DNA from: Porticoccaceae bacterium
Lineage (GTDB): Bacteria > Pseudomonadota > Gammaproteobacteria > Pseudomonadales > Porticoccaceae
Assembly (NCBI GenBank): GCA_018654575.1
Contig: JABILI010000004.1
Location: forward strand, 1-64,000
Reading direction: 5' to 3'
DNA: 64,000 bases
Below the pieces are notes generated by a model that searched no databases, was not told where the DNA came from, and saw only the letters and a list, made by a program, of their open reading frames with translations. A program made the translations under genes and the position numbers. Below are positions 18,785 to 27,568 of the stretch, one piece after another; within the stretch, counting starts at the first letter, position 1, and the number at the start of each line of letters is the position of its first letter.

Positions 18785-20155
18785 ATGCATATTCATATTC
18801 TCGGTATCTGCGGCACATTTATGGGAAGTCTTGCCTTACTTGCCAAACAAGCTGGCCATCAGGTTTCCGGGTCTGACACCAATGTTTATCCACCGATGAG
18901 TACGCAGCTTGAGGAAAGCGGTATACAGTTAATCGAGGGATTTGATCCTCAGCAGTTGTGCCCTTCGCCCGATTTAGTTGTCGTTGGGAACGCTATGTCT
19001 CGAGGTAACCCATGTGTGGAATATATGCTCGACAATAGATTGGCTTATATCTCTGGGCCTCAGTGGTTGGGGGAAAATATTCTAAGAGATAAACATGTCC
19101 TTGCAGTATCGGGAACTCATGGGAAAACCACTACTAGTAGCATGCTAAGCAAAATTCTCGATTTCGCAGGTCTTCAGCCTGGGTTTTTGATTGGTGGTAT
19201 TCCTCAAGACTTTGGTATTTCAGCGCGCCTCAGCGATGGTGATTATTTTGTGGTTGAGGCTGATGAATACGACAGCGCTTTTTTCGATAAACGTTCTAAA
19301 TTCGTCCATTATTTTGCTAACACGCTCATTATCAATAACCTTGAATTCGACCATGCCGATATTTTTGACGACTTGGCGGCGATTCAACGGCAATTTCATC
19401 ATCTCGTGCGAACCGTTCCCAGTGCAGGGACTGTCATTTCTCCGTCCTTTGATACTAATGTTAGTGAAGTTATTGATCAGGGGTGCTGGAGCAGTCAGGA
19501 GAGTTTTGGCGATCACGACGGTGATTGGAGATATGCGCTGATCTCTGACGATGGTTCGCAGTTTGATGTCATTCAGTCAGATCAAGCTGGACATGAACTT
19601 TCCCGCGGGACGGTAAAGTGGGCGCATAGCGGGTTACACAATGTGATGAATGGATTGTCTGCAGTTATTGCCGCACACCAAGTTGGGGTTAAGGTTGAAC
19701 AGGCTTGTGTGGCTCTAAGTGAGTTTGTCGGTGTAAAAAGGCGAATGGAAGTTATTTACCGAGGGTCAGGAGTAACGGTTTATGATGACTTTGCACATCA
19801 CCCGACCGCAATAAAGACGACATTAGAGGGGTTGCGAGCAAAGGTAGGCAGCGAATCCATAATAGCGATTATTGAGCCGCGTTCTGCAACCATGCGCATG
19901 GGTGCCCACCAAACTGCTTTATGTGCTTCGGTCGGTAGTGCCGATCAAGTTTATTGGTATCAGAATGCTGGCATCGATTGGGATGTTGGGGCCTTAGCCA
20001 AAGCAAGTTTAGCGCCTGCTCAATCGACAGACAGTATTGCAACCTTGCTTGAGCTAGCGTTGAAGCCCGTAGCGCCTAACAGACATATTGTGGTGATGAG
20101 TAATGGCGGTTTTGAAGGGTTTCACGCTAAGCTCACAGCAGCACTTTCTTCCTAG
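18785..20155 (+). CDS. mpl: UDP-MurNAc:L-Ala-gamma-D-Glu-meso-DAP ligase
   Basis: Murein-recycling ligase that attaches recovered tripeptide to UDP-N-acetylmuramic acid. The 456-residue protein has the Mur-ligase N-terminal fold (HILGICGTFMGSLALLA), the ATP loop SGTHGKTTTS (about 110-120), central EADEYDSAFFDKRSK and C-terminal YDDFAHHPTAI. The ICGTFMG N-terminus separates Mpl from MurC. It is divergent from the phosphofructokinase gene and its last four bases overlap the convergent dtd gene. Confidence 0.94.
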   Translation: MHIHILGICGTFMGSLALLAKQAGHQVSGSDTNVYPPMSTQLEESGIQLIEGFDPQQLCPSPDLVVVGNAMSRGNPCVEYMLDNRLAYISGPQWLGENILRDKHVLAVSGTHGKTTTSSMLSKILDFAGLQPGFLIGGIPQDFGISARLSDGDYFVVEADEYDSAFFDKRSKFVHYFANTLIINNLEFDHADIFDDLAAIQRQFHHLVRTVPSAGTVISPSFDTNVSEVIDQGCWSSQESFGDHDGDWRYALISDDGSQFDVIQSDQAGHELSRGTVKWAHSGLHNVMNGLSAVIAAHQVGVKVEQACVALSEFVGVKRRMEVIYRGSGVTVYDDFAHHPTAIKTTLEGLRAKVGSESIIAIIEPRSATMRMGAHQTALCASVGSADQVYWYQNAGIDWDVGALAKASLAPAQSTDSIATLLELALKPVAPNRHIVVMSNGGFEGFHAKLTAALSS

Positions 20156-20589
20156 CTACTTAGCATGAATGTTACTGGACCATCGTTGCATAGCGATACT
20201 TGCATATTAGCGCCAAAAATCCCGCTTTGAGTGACAGGGTGAATCCTTGCTGCCTGAGCAACAAAATGGTCATAAAGAAATTCGGCATGGTCGGGTTTCG
20301 CGGCAGCAGAAAAACTTGGGCGAAGCCCTTTTTTAGTGTCAGCCGCTAGAGTGAATTGGGAAACGATTAGTAGTCCACCACCCACATCTGATAGAGACAG
20401 ATTCATCTTTTCTTCGTCATCAGAGAAGATTCTATAGCTTAGGACCTTCTGTAAAAGTTTTTCAACATCAGCATTTGAGTCATTTTTTTGAACACCCAAC
20501 AAAAGCAAAATTCCTTGATCAATTTCCCCTGTTATTGATCCTTTGATCGATACAGATGCTCTAGAGACGCGCTGAACTAATCCGAGCAT
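20152..20589 (-). CDS. dtd: D-aminoacyl-tRNA deacylase
   Basis: Proofreading enzyme of 145 residues that removes D-amino acids from charged tRNAs. The family motifs are LLIVSQFTLAADT and the C-terminal NDGPVTFML, whose Gly-Pro forms the chiral-selectivity site. It lies five bases downstream of pip, an arrangement shared with Pseudomonas, so the two are probably one transcript. The 3' end overlaps mpl by four bases on the other strand. Confidence 0.95.
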   Translation of the reverse strand: MLGLVQRVSRASVSIKGSITGEIDQGILLLLGVQKNDSNADVEKLLQKVLSYRIFSDDEEKMNLSLSDVGGGLLIVSQFTLAADTKKGLRPSFSAAAKPDHAEFLYDHFVAQAARIHPVTQSGIFGANMQVSLCNDGPVTFMLSS

Positions 20590-20594
20590 AGTAG

Positions 20595-21554
20595 TTACTC
20601 TTGGCTATTTAAGTGGTGAGCTAGCCGCTCGGTGGCTCTGATCAGGGCGTCGGTTATGCCTGGCTCGCTAGAGGAATGGCCTGCGTCAGCGATAATATCC
20701 AACTGGGCTTCTGGCCAAGCTTCACTCAGAGCAAAAGCCTGATTGACGGGGCATACCATGTCATAGCGGCCGTGGACAATCGTAGCGGGAATGCCTCTTA
20801 GTTTATCAGTGTTGTTAATAATTTGGTTGGGCTCTAAAAACGCTTTGTTGATAAAGTAATGAGCTTCTATCCTGGCAATAGCCATCGCCATATGAGGGTG
20901 GGCAAAATGCCCAACGACATCTTCATTGGGGTGCAATGTTGCACAGCGCCCTTCTAACAGAGACCAGGCCTTCGCGGCGGCCATTTGCTCCAATTCATTA
21001 TCGCCGGTGAGACGGCGATAAAATGCATTGAGCAGATTGTGGTGCTCTGCTTCGGGAATAACATTAATGAAGTGCTTCCAGTAGTCAGGAAAGACATGCT
21101 TCACACCGTCTTGATAGAACCACGAAATATCCTCATCTCGACAAAGAAAAATACCTCGTAATACTAGACCCAGAACTAACTCTGGGTAAGTTTGTGCATA
21201 AACAAGGCTCAACGTAGAACCCCAAGAGCCTCCAAAAACAACCCAATGTTCTACGTTAAGAGCTTTACGAATAACCTCGATGTCGGCGATCAATGCGGTA
21301 GTATTATTATCTTCTAGCAGAGCATGAGGCGTTGACTGCCCAGCGCCGCGCTGATCGAACAAAATAATACGGTATTTATCAGGATCAAAAAAACAGCGAT
21401 CGGTTGGATTCGCCCCCCCACCAGGGCCACCATGGACGAATAAAACGGGAATACCCTCTGGGTTACCAGATTCTTCGACATACAGGACATGAGGAGCAGT
21501 CACCGCAAGAGATCGCGAGTGATAGGGCCTGATTGCCGGGAACGCTTTCTTCAT
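20595..21554 (-). CDS. pip: prolyl aminopeptidase
   Basis: Cytoplasmic alpha/beta-hydrolase of the S33 family, 319 residues, removing N-terminal proline from peptides. It has the oxyanion-region FVHGGPGGG (about 39-47), the nucleophile Ser110 in GGSWGSTL, and a likely acid and base in VHGRYDMVCP and ADAGHSSSE. The FDQRGAGQS sequence is typical of proline iminopeptidases. It precedes dtd by five bases. The first ATG gives the expected family N-terminus. Confidence 0.93.
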   Translation of the reverse strand: MKKAFPAIRPYHSRSLAVTAPHVLYVEESGNPEGIPVLFVHGGPGGGANPTDRCFFDPDKYRIILFDQRGAGQSTPHALLEDNNTTALIADIEVIRKALNVEHWVVFGGSWGSTLSLVYAQTYPELVLGLVLRGIFLCRDEDISWFYQDGVKHVFPDYWKHFINVIPEAEHHNLLNAFYRRLTGDNELEQMAAAKAWSLLEGRCATLHPNEDVVGHFAHPHMAMAIARIEAHYFINKAFLEPNQIINNTDKLRGIPATIVHGRYDMVCPVNQAFALSEAWPEAQLDIIADAGHSSSEPGITDALIRATERLAHHLNSQE

Positions 21555-21676
21555 TTATCGATGGCCTTTATTCTAATCCTTAATATTAGCGCAAAGCTGG
21601 CGAGATAGACAAAAAAACTCAACTGTTCTATTTTAGTGGTCGATAAAATAGATTCGAGACTATGGGAGTATTGTAG

Positions 21677-22246
21677 ATGACTGAGCTTGTTCGGTGTGAC
21701 TGGTGCGGAACGGATCCTATTTATCGGCAGTATCATGATACTGAATGGGGAGTTCCGTGTAGGGATGACATAAAGCTCTTCGAGTTTTTAATCCTGGAGG
21801 GTGCCCAAGCAGGGTTGTCGTGGAGCACTATTTTACGCAGAAGAGAAAACTATCGTCGGGCCTTTGCGCAATTTGATGTCGATCGGGTAGCAAAATTTAA
21901 CGATGATGATGTAGCCCGTTTGATGCAGGACTCTGGCATTATTAGAAACCGGCTAAAGATTGAGAGTGCGATGTCCAATGCACGCCTGTATCAGGAAGTT
22001 CAAAAAGAATATGGCAGCTTCAGTGATTTTATTTGGAGCTATGTAGATCATGTGCCTATGGTTAACCAATGGCCAGAGATTGAGGCGATACCTGCTACGA
22101 CGCCAATGTCTGATCGAATTAGCAGAGACATGAAGAAGCGAGGGTTTCGATTTTTTGGTAGTACGATCTGCTATGCCTATATGCAAGCAATGGGCTTGGT
22201 TAATGACCATTTGAAAGATTGCTTTAAGCACCCTACTGGATTCTAA
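21677..22246 (+). CDS. tag: DNA-3-methyladenine glycosylase I
   Basis: Helix-hairpin-helix base-excision enzyme removing 3-methyladenine. The 189-residue protein shows CDWCGTDP, YHDTEWGVP and LEGAQAGLSWSTIL, the core Tag signature. The Cys/His zinc ligands are in place at both ends: Cys7 and His20 at the N-terminus, and His and Cys in NDHLKDC near the C-terminus. It is divergent from pip and convergent with typA. The gene stands alone with no visible SOS or Ada box. Confidence 0.95.
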   Translation: MTELVRCDWCGTDPIYRQYHDTEWGVPCRDDIKLFEFLILEGAQAGLSWSTILRRRENYRRAFAQFDVDRVAKFNDDDVARLMQDSGIIRNRLKIESAMSNARLYQEVQKEYGSFSDFIWSYVDHVPMVNQWPEIEAIPATTPMSDRISRDMKKRGFRFFGSTICYAYMQAMGLVNDHLKDCFKHPTGF

Positions 22247-22327
22247 ATTAGCTTGTTATAGCCCATGTTCTTAGCTTGATATAGTCTTCTTTCAGCGCAG
22301 GATAGGAGCTCATTTAAATCACTACGG

Positions 22328-24139
22328 TTACTTTGAACTTCTTTTTCGGGCTATCTCTGTGAGAAACTTTTTACGCACTCTAATACTGGTCGGAGTCACT
22401 TCGACGAGTTCGTCATCTTCAATAAACTCAAGGGCTTGCTCTAAAGTATGTTTAATTGGAGGTACTAGTGTTAAGGCTTCATCCGTGCCCGAAGCGCGGA
22501 CGTTGGTCAGCTGCTTTCCTTTTATCGGATTGACGACCAGATCATTTGATCGCGAATGAATACCCACCACCTGACCTTCATACACGTCAATCGCATGACC
22601 TAAAAAGAGGCGGCCGCGAGCTTGGATGTTAAACAGAGCAAAGGCTGCTGTTTTGCCTTTAATCATGCTAACCAACGCACCATTTTTGCGGGCGAATTTC
22701 TCACCTTCTTTGGCTGGAGCGTAGCGATCAAAAATACTTGTCATGATGCCGGACCCTGACGTCAGTGTCAGAAAGGCACCACGAAAGCCGATTAATCCGC
22801 GTGAAGGCATAGAAAATTCTAGGCGGATCCTGCCTTTTCCATCAGGTTCCATATTAGTCAGTTCTGCTTTTCGCATACCTAGCTCTTCCATTACCGAGCC
22901 TTGATGTTTTTCTTCTACATCGATAACGACGTGCTCGAAAGGCTCGTGGACTTGCCCATCAACCAATTTTTTAACCACTTCGGGACGAGACACGCCCATC
23001 TCAAAGCCTTCGCGTCGCATTGTTTCGATTAAAACAGAAAGGTGTAATTCGCCACGACCAGAAACGATAAATTTATCAGGTGTATCCCCAGGCTTAACCC
23101 TGAGTGCTACGTTGTGAATTAGCTCTTGGTTGAGACGATCTTTAATGTTTCGGGTTGTTACATATTTCCCTTCTAAACCAGCAAAAGGAGAGTCATTGAC
23201 GACAAACGTCATGCTCACGGTAGGTTCGTCAACGCTCAGAGCAGGCAATGATTCGACATTGTCTGGGTCGCATAGAGTATCGGAGATGGCGAGGCCGTCA
23301 ATTCCATTGATGCAGACGATATCACCCGCTTCGGCTAGTTGAGTCTCAATTTGCTCAAGACCGAGGTAACCTTTAACGTTGAGAATCTTACCTTTTCGTT
23401 GATCACCGTTGGAGCTTTTAACAATTACCTGTTGCCCAGGTTTGAGGTTTCCTCGGGTGATTCTACCGACACCAATAACACCCACATAGCTGTCATAGGC
23501 TAGAGCAGAAATCTGCATTTGAAAGGGCCCCTCGGCATCAACCTGAGGGGCTGGAACATCGGCCACAATCATTTTATAGAGTGGCGTCATGTCTTCCGCC
23601 ATATCTTGGTAATCGTTACCGGCAATCCCATTAACCGCTGATGTGTAAATCACAGGGAAATCAAGCTGCTCCTCTGTTGCACCCAAGTTATCGAAAAGAT
23701 CGAAAACTTGGTCTAATACCCAGTCTGGTCGAGCACCGGGGCGATCAATTTTGTTAATGACGACAATCGGGCGCAAACCCTGCTCAAAGGCTTTTGAAGT
23801 CACAAATCTAGTTTGTGGCATGGGCCCATCAACGGCGTCAACGAGTAATAAAACAGAATCGACCATCGACAATACGCGCTCAACCTCTCCGCCGAAGTCG
23901 GCGTGTCCAGGAGTGTCTACAATGTTGATTCGGTATTCACCCCAGTTAATAGCGGTATTTTTGGCCAAAATTGTAATGCCGCGCTCTTTTTCCTGGTCGT
24001 TAGAGTCCATTAACCGTTCTGAATCCAAATCCTTTCGGTCTAGGGTGCCAGACTGGCTTAGAAGTTTGTCGACTAAGGTCGTTTTGCCGTGGTCGACGTG
24101 GGCGATAATGGCGATGTTACGCAAATGATTTATTGACAT
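22328..24139 (-). CDS. typA: ribosome-associated GTPase TypA/BipA
   Basis: Translation-factor GTPase of 603 residues involved in ribosome assembly and stress growth. G1 [10 protein letters not shown]3 DTPGHADF and G4 NKIDRP are at the N-terminus, followed by EF-G-like domains. The C-terminal region ([17 protein letters not shown]) is specific to BipA. It normally lies next to thiI in Pseudomonas; here the next gene upstream is a thiI-derived rhodanese fragment. The first ATG gives the expected [15 protein letters not shown]-terminus. Confidence 0.97.
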   Translation of the reverse strand: MSINHLRNIAIIAHVDHGKTTLVDKLLSQSGTLDRKDLDSERLMDSNDQEKERGITILAKNTAINWGEYRINIVDTPGHADFGGEVERVLSMVDSVLLLVDAVDGPMPQTRFVTSKAFEQGLRPIVVINKIDRPGARPDWVLDQVFDLFDNLGATEEQLDFPVIYTSAVNGIAGNDYQDMAEDMTPLYKMIVADVPAPQVDAEGPFQMQISALAYDSYVGVIGVGRITRGNLKPGQQVIVKSSNGDQRKGKILNVKGYLGLEQIETQLAEAGDIVCINGIDGLAISDTLCDPDNVESLPALSVDEPTVSMTFVVNDSPFAGLEGKYVTTRNIKDRLNQELIHNVALRVKPGDTPDKFIVSGRGELHLSVLIETMRREGFEMGVSRPEVVKKLVDGQVHEPFEHVVIDVEEKHQGSVMEELGMRKAELTNMEPDGKGRIRLEFSMPSRGLIGFRGAFLTLTSGSGIMTSIFDRYAPAKEGEKFARKNGALVSMIKGKTAAFALFNIQARGRLFLGHAIDVYEGQVVGIHSRSNDLVVNPIKGKQLTNVRASGTDEALTLVPPIKHTLEQALEFIEDDELVEVTPTSIRVRKKFLTEIARKRSSK

Positions 24140-24273
24140 GGGGCTACCGGTTGGGTCAAAAGGTCGCGATTATAGTGGAATTCTCAGAAACTACCATTGA
24201 TCTTTTCAGCGATTCCTTCATAGCCCTTAAATATAGATGCGTGTTGTTTCCAAATATGCGCTTAAACCAAGGC

Positions 24274-24579
24274 TTAGCCCGACTTTGGTTGAGTCATAAT
24301 CCTGATATTTTTAAAACCATGATCGCGCATGATGTTTGCCTGTAGTCGACTCATAATGCCTTTGTCGCAGTAAACAAGGTAGGACTGCACATTATCAAGC
24401 TTGGTAAGTTGCGCATCTAAATTAAAAAAAGGGATTGAAATAACCTCGTTAGAACTTAAAATTAGTGGCGAGTCAGCTGCTTCCTGCGGATGGCGAACAT
24501 CGATAATAATATCTCCCGGCGCTGGCTCATTGACGGTTGCAATGTCTGGTTTTGGGGATTGATTGGTAAGCAATGTCAT
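24274..24579 (-). CDS. stand-alone ThiI-type rhodanese domain
   Basis: Protein of 101 residues matching only the C-terminal rhodanese domain of ThiI: IIIDVRHPQEAADSPL, ISIPFFNLDAQ and the catalytic loop YCDKGIMSRLQ with the persulfide cysteine intact. The ferredoxin-like, THUMP and PP-loop domains needed for 4-thiouridine in tRNA are absent, and the 471 bases upstream cannot hold them. The position between typA and glutamine synthetase is where full-length thiI lies in Pseudomonas. In Salmonella the ThiI rhodanese domain alone supports thiazole synthesis for thiamine, so this domain may keep that role. The ribosome site is weak. It could also be a remnant. Confidence 0.78.
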   Translation of the reverse strand: MTLLTNQSPKPDIATVNEPAPGDIIIDVRHPQEAADSPLILSSNEVISIPFFNLDAQLTKLDNVQSYLVYCDKGIMSRLQANIMRDHGFKNIRIMTQPKSG

Positions 24580-24706
24580 TTATAGTGCACCAACAGCTTG
24601 ATATCCTAGTATTTTAGCAATAAAAAACACCATAGTGCGTGCGTTAATCTTTAATAAATCCTTTAGACGGCATTAGCACCTAGATAGATCATGCTTATAC
24701 GCAAAA

Positions 24707-24723
24707 GGCACTATATTGGTGCA
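24707..24723. promoter_or_regulatory. NtrC binding site 1
   Basis: GGCACTATATTGGTGCA is a near-textbook NtrC dyad, with GCAC and GTGC half-sites whose starts are 11 bases apart. It lies about 150 bases upstream of the sigma-54 promoter, a normal enhancer distance. Confidence 0.85.
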
Positions 24724-24736
24724 TGAATTGAAATTT

Positions 24737-24753
24737 AGCACCGTTAAGGTGCG
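24737..24753. promoter_or_regulatory. NtrC binding site 2
   Basis: AGCACCGTTAAGGTGCG has the same GCAC/GTGC spacing as site 1 and lies exactly 30 bases from it, about three helical turns, as expected for cooperative NtrC binding. Confidence 0.75.
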
Positions 24754-24859
24754 ATAATAAGGTGTTTAGTGGACGTTAGCCTAGCTGCGGGTGAAGGTTT
24801 CCCCACAAGACCCCTAACGTTTGTGGCGCCTTTGCATAAAGCGTGTTAAATGAGTCCAT

Positions 24860-24875
24860 TGGCATGACAATTGCA
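24860..24875 (+). promoter_or_regulatory. sigma-54 promoter of glutamine synthetase
   Basis: TGGCATGACAATTGCA fits the -24/-12 consensus, with GG and GC separated by exactly ten bases. The predicted transcript starts near 24886, leaving a leader of about 165 bases before the glutamine synthetase ATG. Confidence 0.85.
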
Positions 24876-25050
24876 CATTTAAGCAGTGGAACAGTTAAAG
24901 TGTAAGTTCGATTGAAGTTAGAGATTTAGACTGCATATACAATTCAGGCAACTACTGGTTTAGGAATACTTAAATCCAATGTAAAATGGGCTATGATCCT
25001 TATCGGTGTTGTAATAGAAGTGAATTAATTTAAACGGAGAGTCATCAAAA

Positions 25051-26061
25051 ATGAAAGCAAAGTTAGAATATATTTGGTTAGACGGCACGGCGCCAACTCA
25101 ATGTCTGCGCAGTAAAACCCAGGTTCGACACGATTTTGGTGGAACGCTAGAAGAGTGCCCTATGTGGTGCTTTGACGGAAGTTCTACAAATCAAGCTGAG
25201 GGTAATGCTTCAGATTGCTTGCTAAAGCCTGTCGCGATTTACCCTGACCCAGACAGAAGCAATGCTTTTTTGGTCATGACTGAAGTGTTGAATGCCGATG
25301 GGACTCCTCACGTAACCAACGGCCGAGCGACCATTAATGATGACGACAATGACTTTTGGTTCGGCTTCGAGCAAGAGTATTTCTTGTGGGATGTTGACAC
25401 TCAATTACCACCTGGCTTTCCTCATGGTGGATTCCCGGCTCCACAGGGTCCTTATTACTGTTCTGTAGGCGCTGCCAATACCTTCGGGCGTGATTGTGTT
25501 GAAGAGCATTTTGACATTTGCTTGGAAGCCGGCATTAACGTTGAAGGCATTAACGCTGAAGTTGCTGCAGGCCAGTGGGAGTTTCAATGTTTTGCAAAGG
25601 GTGCCAAACAAGCTGGAGATGAAATTTGGGTTTCTCGGTATTTGTTAGAGAGAACCGGTGAAAAGTATGGCTATGCAATCAATTATCACCCTAAGCCTTT
25701 AGGTGATACCGACTGGAATGGTTCAGGCATGCATGCCAATTTCTCTAATGGCGCTATGCGTGACCTTGGTGATGAGGCTATTTTTACCAAGATATGCGAA
25801 GAATTTGGCAAAAACATTGAGCGTCACATTAGCGTTTATGGTGCGGACAATGATCAGCGCTTAACCGGTAAGCATGAGACTCAGTCTATTGACGAGTTCA
25901 GCTACGGTGTTTCAGATCGCGGAGCCTCTATTCGAATTCCGGTTGGCACCGTTGAAGATGGCTGGAAAGGCCGTTTAGAAGATCGTCGAACATCATCTAA
26001 CGCAGATCCTTATAAGGTTGCTGCTGCCATTATCAAAACAACGAAAGAAGCTTTGGCGTAA
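25051..26061 (+). CDS. glnII: glutamine synthetase, GSII type
   Basis: ATP-dependent ammonium assimilation enzyme. At 336 residues it is far shorter than the 468-residue GSI (GlnA) that normally occupies this locus. Motifs WCFDGSSTNQAEG, FGFEQEYFLWD, WNGSGMHANFS and RGASIRIP match the decameric GSII class found in eukaryotes and some bacteria. The C-terminal adenylylation loop of GSI is absent, so control is probably transcriptional. Two NtrC sites and a sigma-54 promoter precede the gene and ntrBC follows it. GGAG lies upstream of the ATG. Call is firm for class; activity untested. Confidence 0.93.
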   Translation: MKAKLEYIWLDGTAPTQCLRSKTQVRHDFGGTLEECPMWCFDGSSTNQAEGNASDCLLKPVAIYPDPDRSNAFLVMTEVLNADGTPHVTNGRATINDDDNDFWFGFEQEYFLWDVDTQLPPGFPHGGFPAPQGPYYCSVGAANTFGRDCVEEHFDICLEAGINVEGINAEVAAGQWEFQCFAKGAKQAGDEIWVSRYLLERTGEKYGYAINYHPKPLGDTDWNGSGMHANFSNGAMRDLGDEAIFTKICEEFGKNIERHISVYGADNDQRLTGKHETQSIDEFSYGVSDRGASIRIPVGTVEDGWKGRLEDRRTSSNADPYKVAAAIIKTTKEALA

Positions 26062-26069
26062 ATTAGGTC

Positions 26070-26096
26070 GCCCTGGGGGATCTCTTCCTTCAGGGC
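26070..26096 (+). terminator. candidate terminator after glnII
   Basis: Six-base-pair stem GCCCTG/CAGGGC with a 15-base loop, starting nine bases after the stop. It is followed by AGCTTTAAC, not a true T-run, so efficiency is doubtful. Confidence 0.4.
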
Positions 26097-26306
26097 AGCT
26101 TTAACGCAATGATTTAAAGCGCTCTCTCAAATGTACTGCCTTTTTAAGTTCTGCTTTCGAAAAAAATAGTTGATTATTAAGTTAGCTTGTCGAGTAGCTT
26201 ACCTTTAATATTATTTACTTTTTGCTCTATAAGCCCCGGTTTAGAGCCATTTCCGCCTAAAATTTTGTTCCTCTACGATTGAACGGTAGTGCGGCTCTGT
26301 AGCGCT

Positions 26307-26323
26307 TGCACTATAATGGTGCA
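26307..26323. promoter_or_regulatory. NtrC site overlapping a -10 before ntrBC
   Basis: TGCACTATAATGGTGCA is a near-perfect NtrC dyad with the same half-site spacing as the glnII sites. TATAAT at 26312-26317 lies inside it. Bound NtrC would block that promoter, as known for glnLp of E. coli, suggesting autorepression. Confidence 0.8.
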
Positions 26324-26487
26324 TAATAGGGAGTGTGTCATCCCCTGCTTAGTCGTTTAATTGGCTGCGTCCCCTATCCTTGCTGGCTCGCAGCGAATTG
26401 AGTTTTGGCGTGCTTATTGCTAGTAGTAAGGCATGTCAATAAATAGCACGCTTAGCAGCAGGTAAACGGATCAGTGTCCAAGGGCTT

Positions 26488-27567
26488 ATGAACTCGACTC
26501 AACTTCATCGACTATTACTCGACAATTTAAATACAGCGGTATTACTGTTGGATGCCGACTTGTCGATTAATTATGTTAATTCGGCCGTCGAGTCACTTTT
26601 ACAGGTGAGTAGCGTTCGACTGATAGGTTCGAATGTTTGTGAGTTATTTAGTGATGAAGAATCGTCTAAGGGAAATCTATTGGAGGCTTTAAAGAATAAT
26701 GTTGGACACACTCGCCGCCACGAATATCTCAGAGTATTAGCGTCGATGGATCTATTTCAAGTTGATTACACCGTTACCCCCGTTGAAATAAACCTTGAGC
26801 GAATGCTCTTGATGGAAATGCAGCCTATTGATCGATTTTTAAAAATAAATCGAGAAGAAGCGTTGTTGTCGGTACATGACACGTCAAAGAGTTTGATTAG
26901 AGGGTTGGCGCACGAAATAAAAAATCCCCTCGGTGGTATTCGAGGTGCCGCTCAGCTGTTAGATCAGGAAATTGTAGACATTGGTTTAGATGATGAAGCT
27001 CGTGAGCTGTGCAAAATCATTACCACTGAGACTGATCGGTTGCGCAATCTTGTCGATCGCTTACTAGGACCCAATGAGCTTCCGCAACTTGAACAAATAA
27101 ATGTTCACGAAGTGACTGAGCATGTAGCGGTTTTATTGGAAGCCGAGGCGCAGGGTACTTTAGTTATTTCAAGAGATTATGATCCCAGTATTCCCGATAT
27201 TCAGGGAGATAGAATTCAGCTAATTCAAGCAGTACTTAATGTCGCTCGTAATGCGATGCAAGCTGTCATAGAGTCGAATCTATCTACCCCATTAGTAACG
27301 ATTAAATCACGCATTCAGCGGAGCTTCACTATCGGGGGCGACCGCCACAGAGTTGTTTGCCGAATTGATGTTATTGACAACGGACCAGGGGTTTCTGCAG
27401 AGATCTTTGAGCGAATATTCTTTCCAATGATCAGTGGTCGTAGCAATGGATCTGGGCTCGGTCTCACGATTGCCCAGACTGCGATAAACGGACATCAAGG
27501 CATTATTGAATGTGACTCTGAGCCTGGCAATACTAGGTTCTCTATTTATTTACCCATCAGAGATTAA
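26488..27567 (+). CDS. ntrB: nitrogen sensor histidine kinase NtrB (GlnL)
   Basis: Cytoplasmic PAS-containing kinase that phosphorylates or dephosphorylates NtrC in response to PII. A PAS domain occupies about residues 5-110. The phospho-acceptor His142 is in LAHEIKNPLGGIRGAAQLL. N-box NVARNAMQAV, G1 DVIDNGPGV and G2 GSGLGLTIAQT complete the kinase domain. No membrane segments are present, as expected for NtrB. One base separates its stop from the ntrC start, so the pair is an operon. It is preceded by an NtrC dyad. Confidence 0.95.
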   Translation: MNSTQLHRLLLDNLNTAVLLLDADLSINYVNSAVESLLQVSSVRLIGSNVCELFSDEESSKGNLLEALKNNVGHTRRHEYLRVLASMDLFQVDYTVTPVEINLERMLLMEMQPIDRFLKINREEALLSVHDTSKSLIRGLAHEIKNPLGGIRGAAQLLDQEIVDIGLDDEARELCKIITTETDRLRNLVDRLLGPNELPQLEQINVHEVTEHVAVLLEAEAQGTLVISRDYDPSIPDIQGDRIQLIQAVLNVARNAMQAVIESNLSTPLVTIKSRIQRSFTIGGDRHRVVCRIDVIDNGPGVSAEIFERIFFPMISGRSNGSGLGLTIAQTAINGHQGIIECDSEPGNTRFSIYLPIRD

Positions 27568-27568
27568 T

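Larger units (their letters stand above)
24580..25050. other. regulatory region between the rhodanese and glutamine synthetase genes
   Basis: A 471-base AT-rich region without a gene. It holds two NtrC-type dyads (near 24715 and 24745), a sigma-54 promoter (24860-24875) and a leader of about 160 bases before the ATG. A CGTTAG/CTAACG pair (about 24774 and 24815) could form a hairpin. Confidence 0.7.
26062..26487. other. intergenic region before ntrBC
   Basis: A 426-base gap between glnII and ntrB. It holds the glnII hairpin at its left end and one NtrC dyad at 26307-26323 that covers a TATAAT hexamer. No sigma-54 promoter and no ORF were recognised in the rest. Confidence 0.6.

Noticed and set aside
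23751-24128. A 125-codon ORF opposite typA
   Set aside because: It lies wholly inside typA on the other strand, has Ser/Arg-rich shadow composition and no family match.
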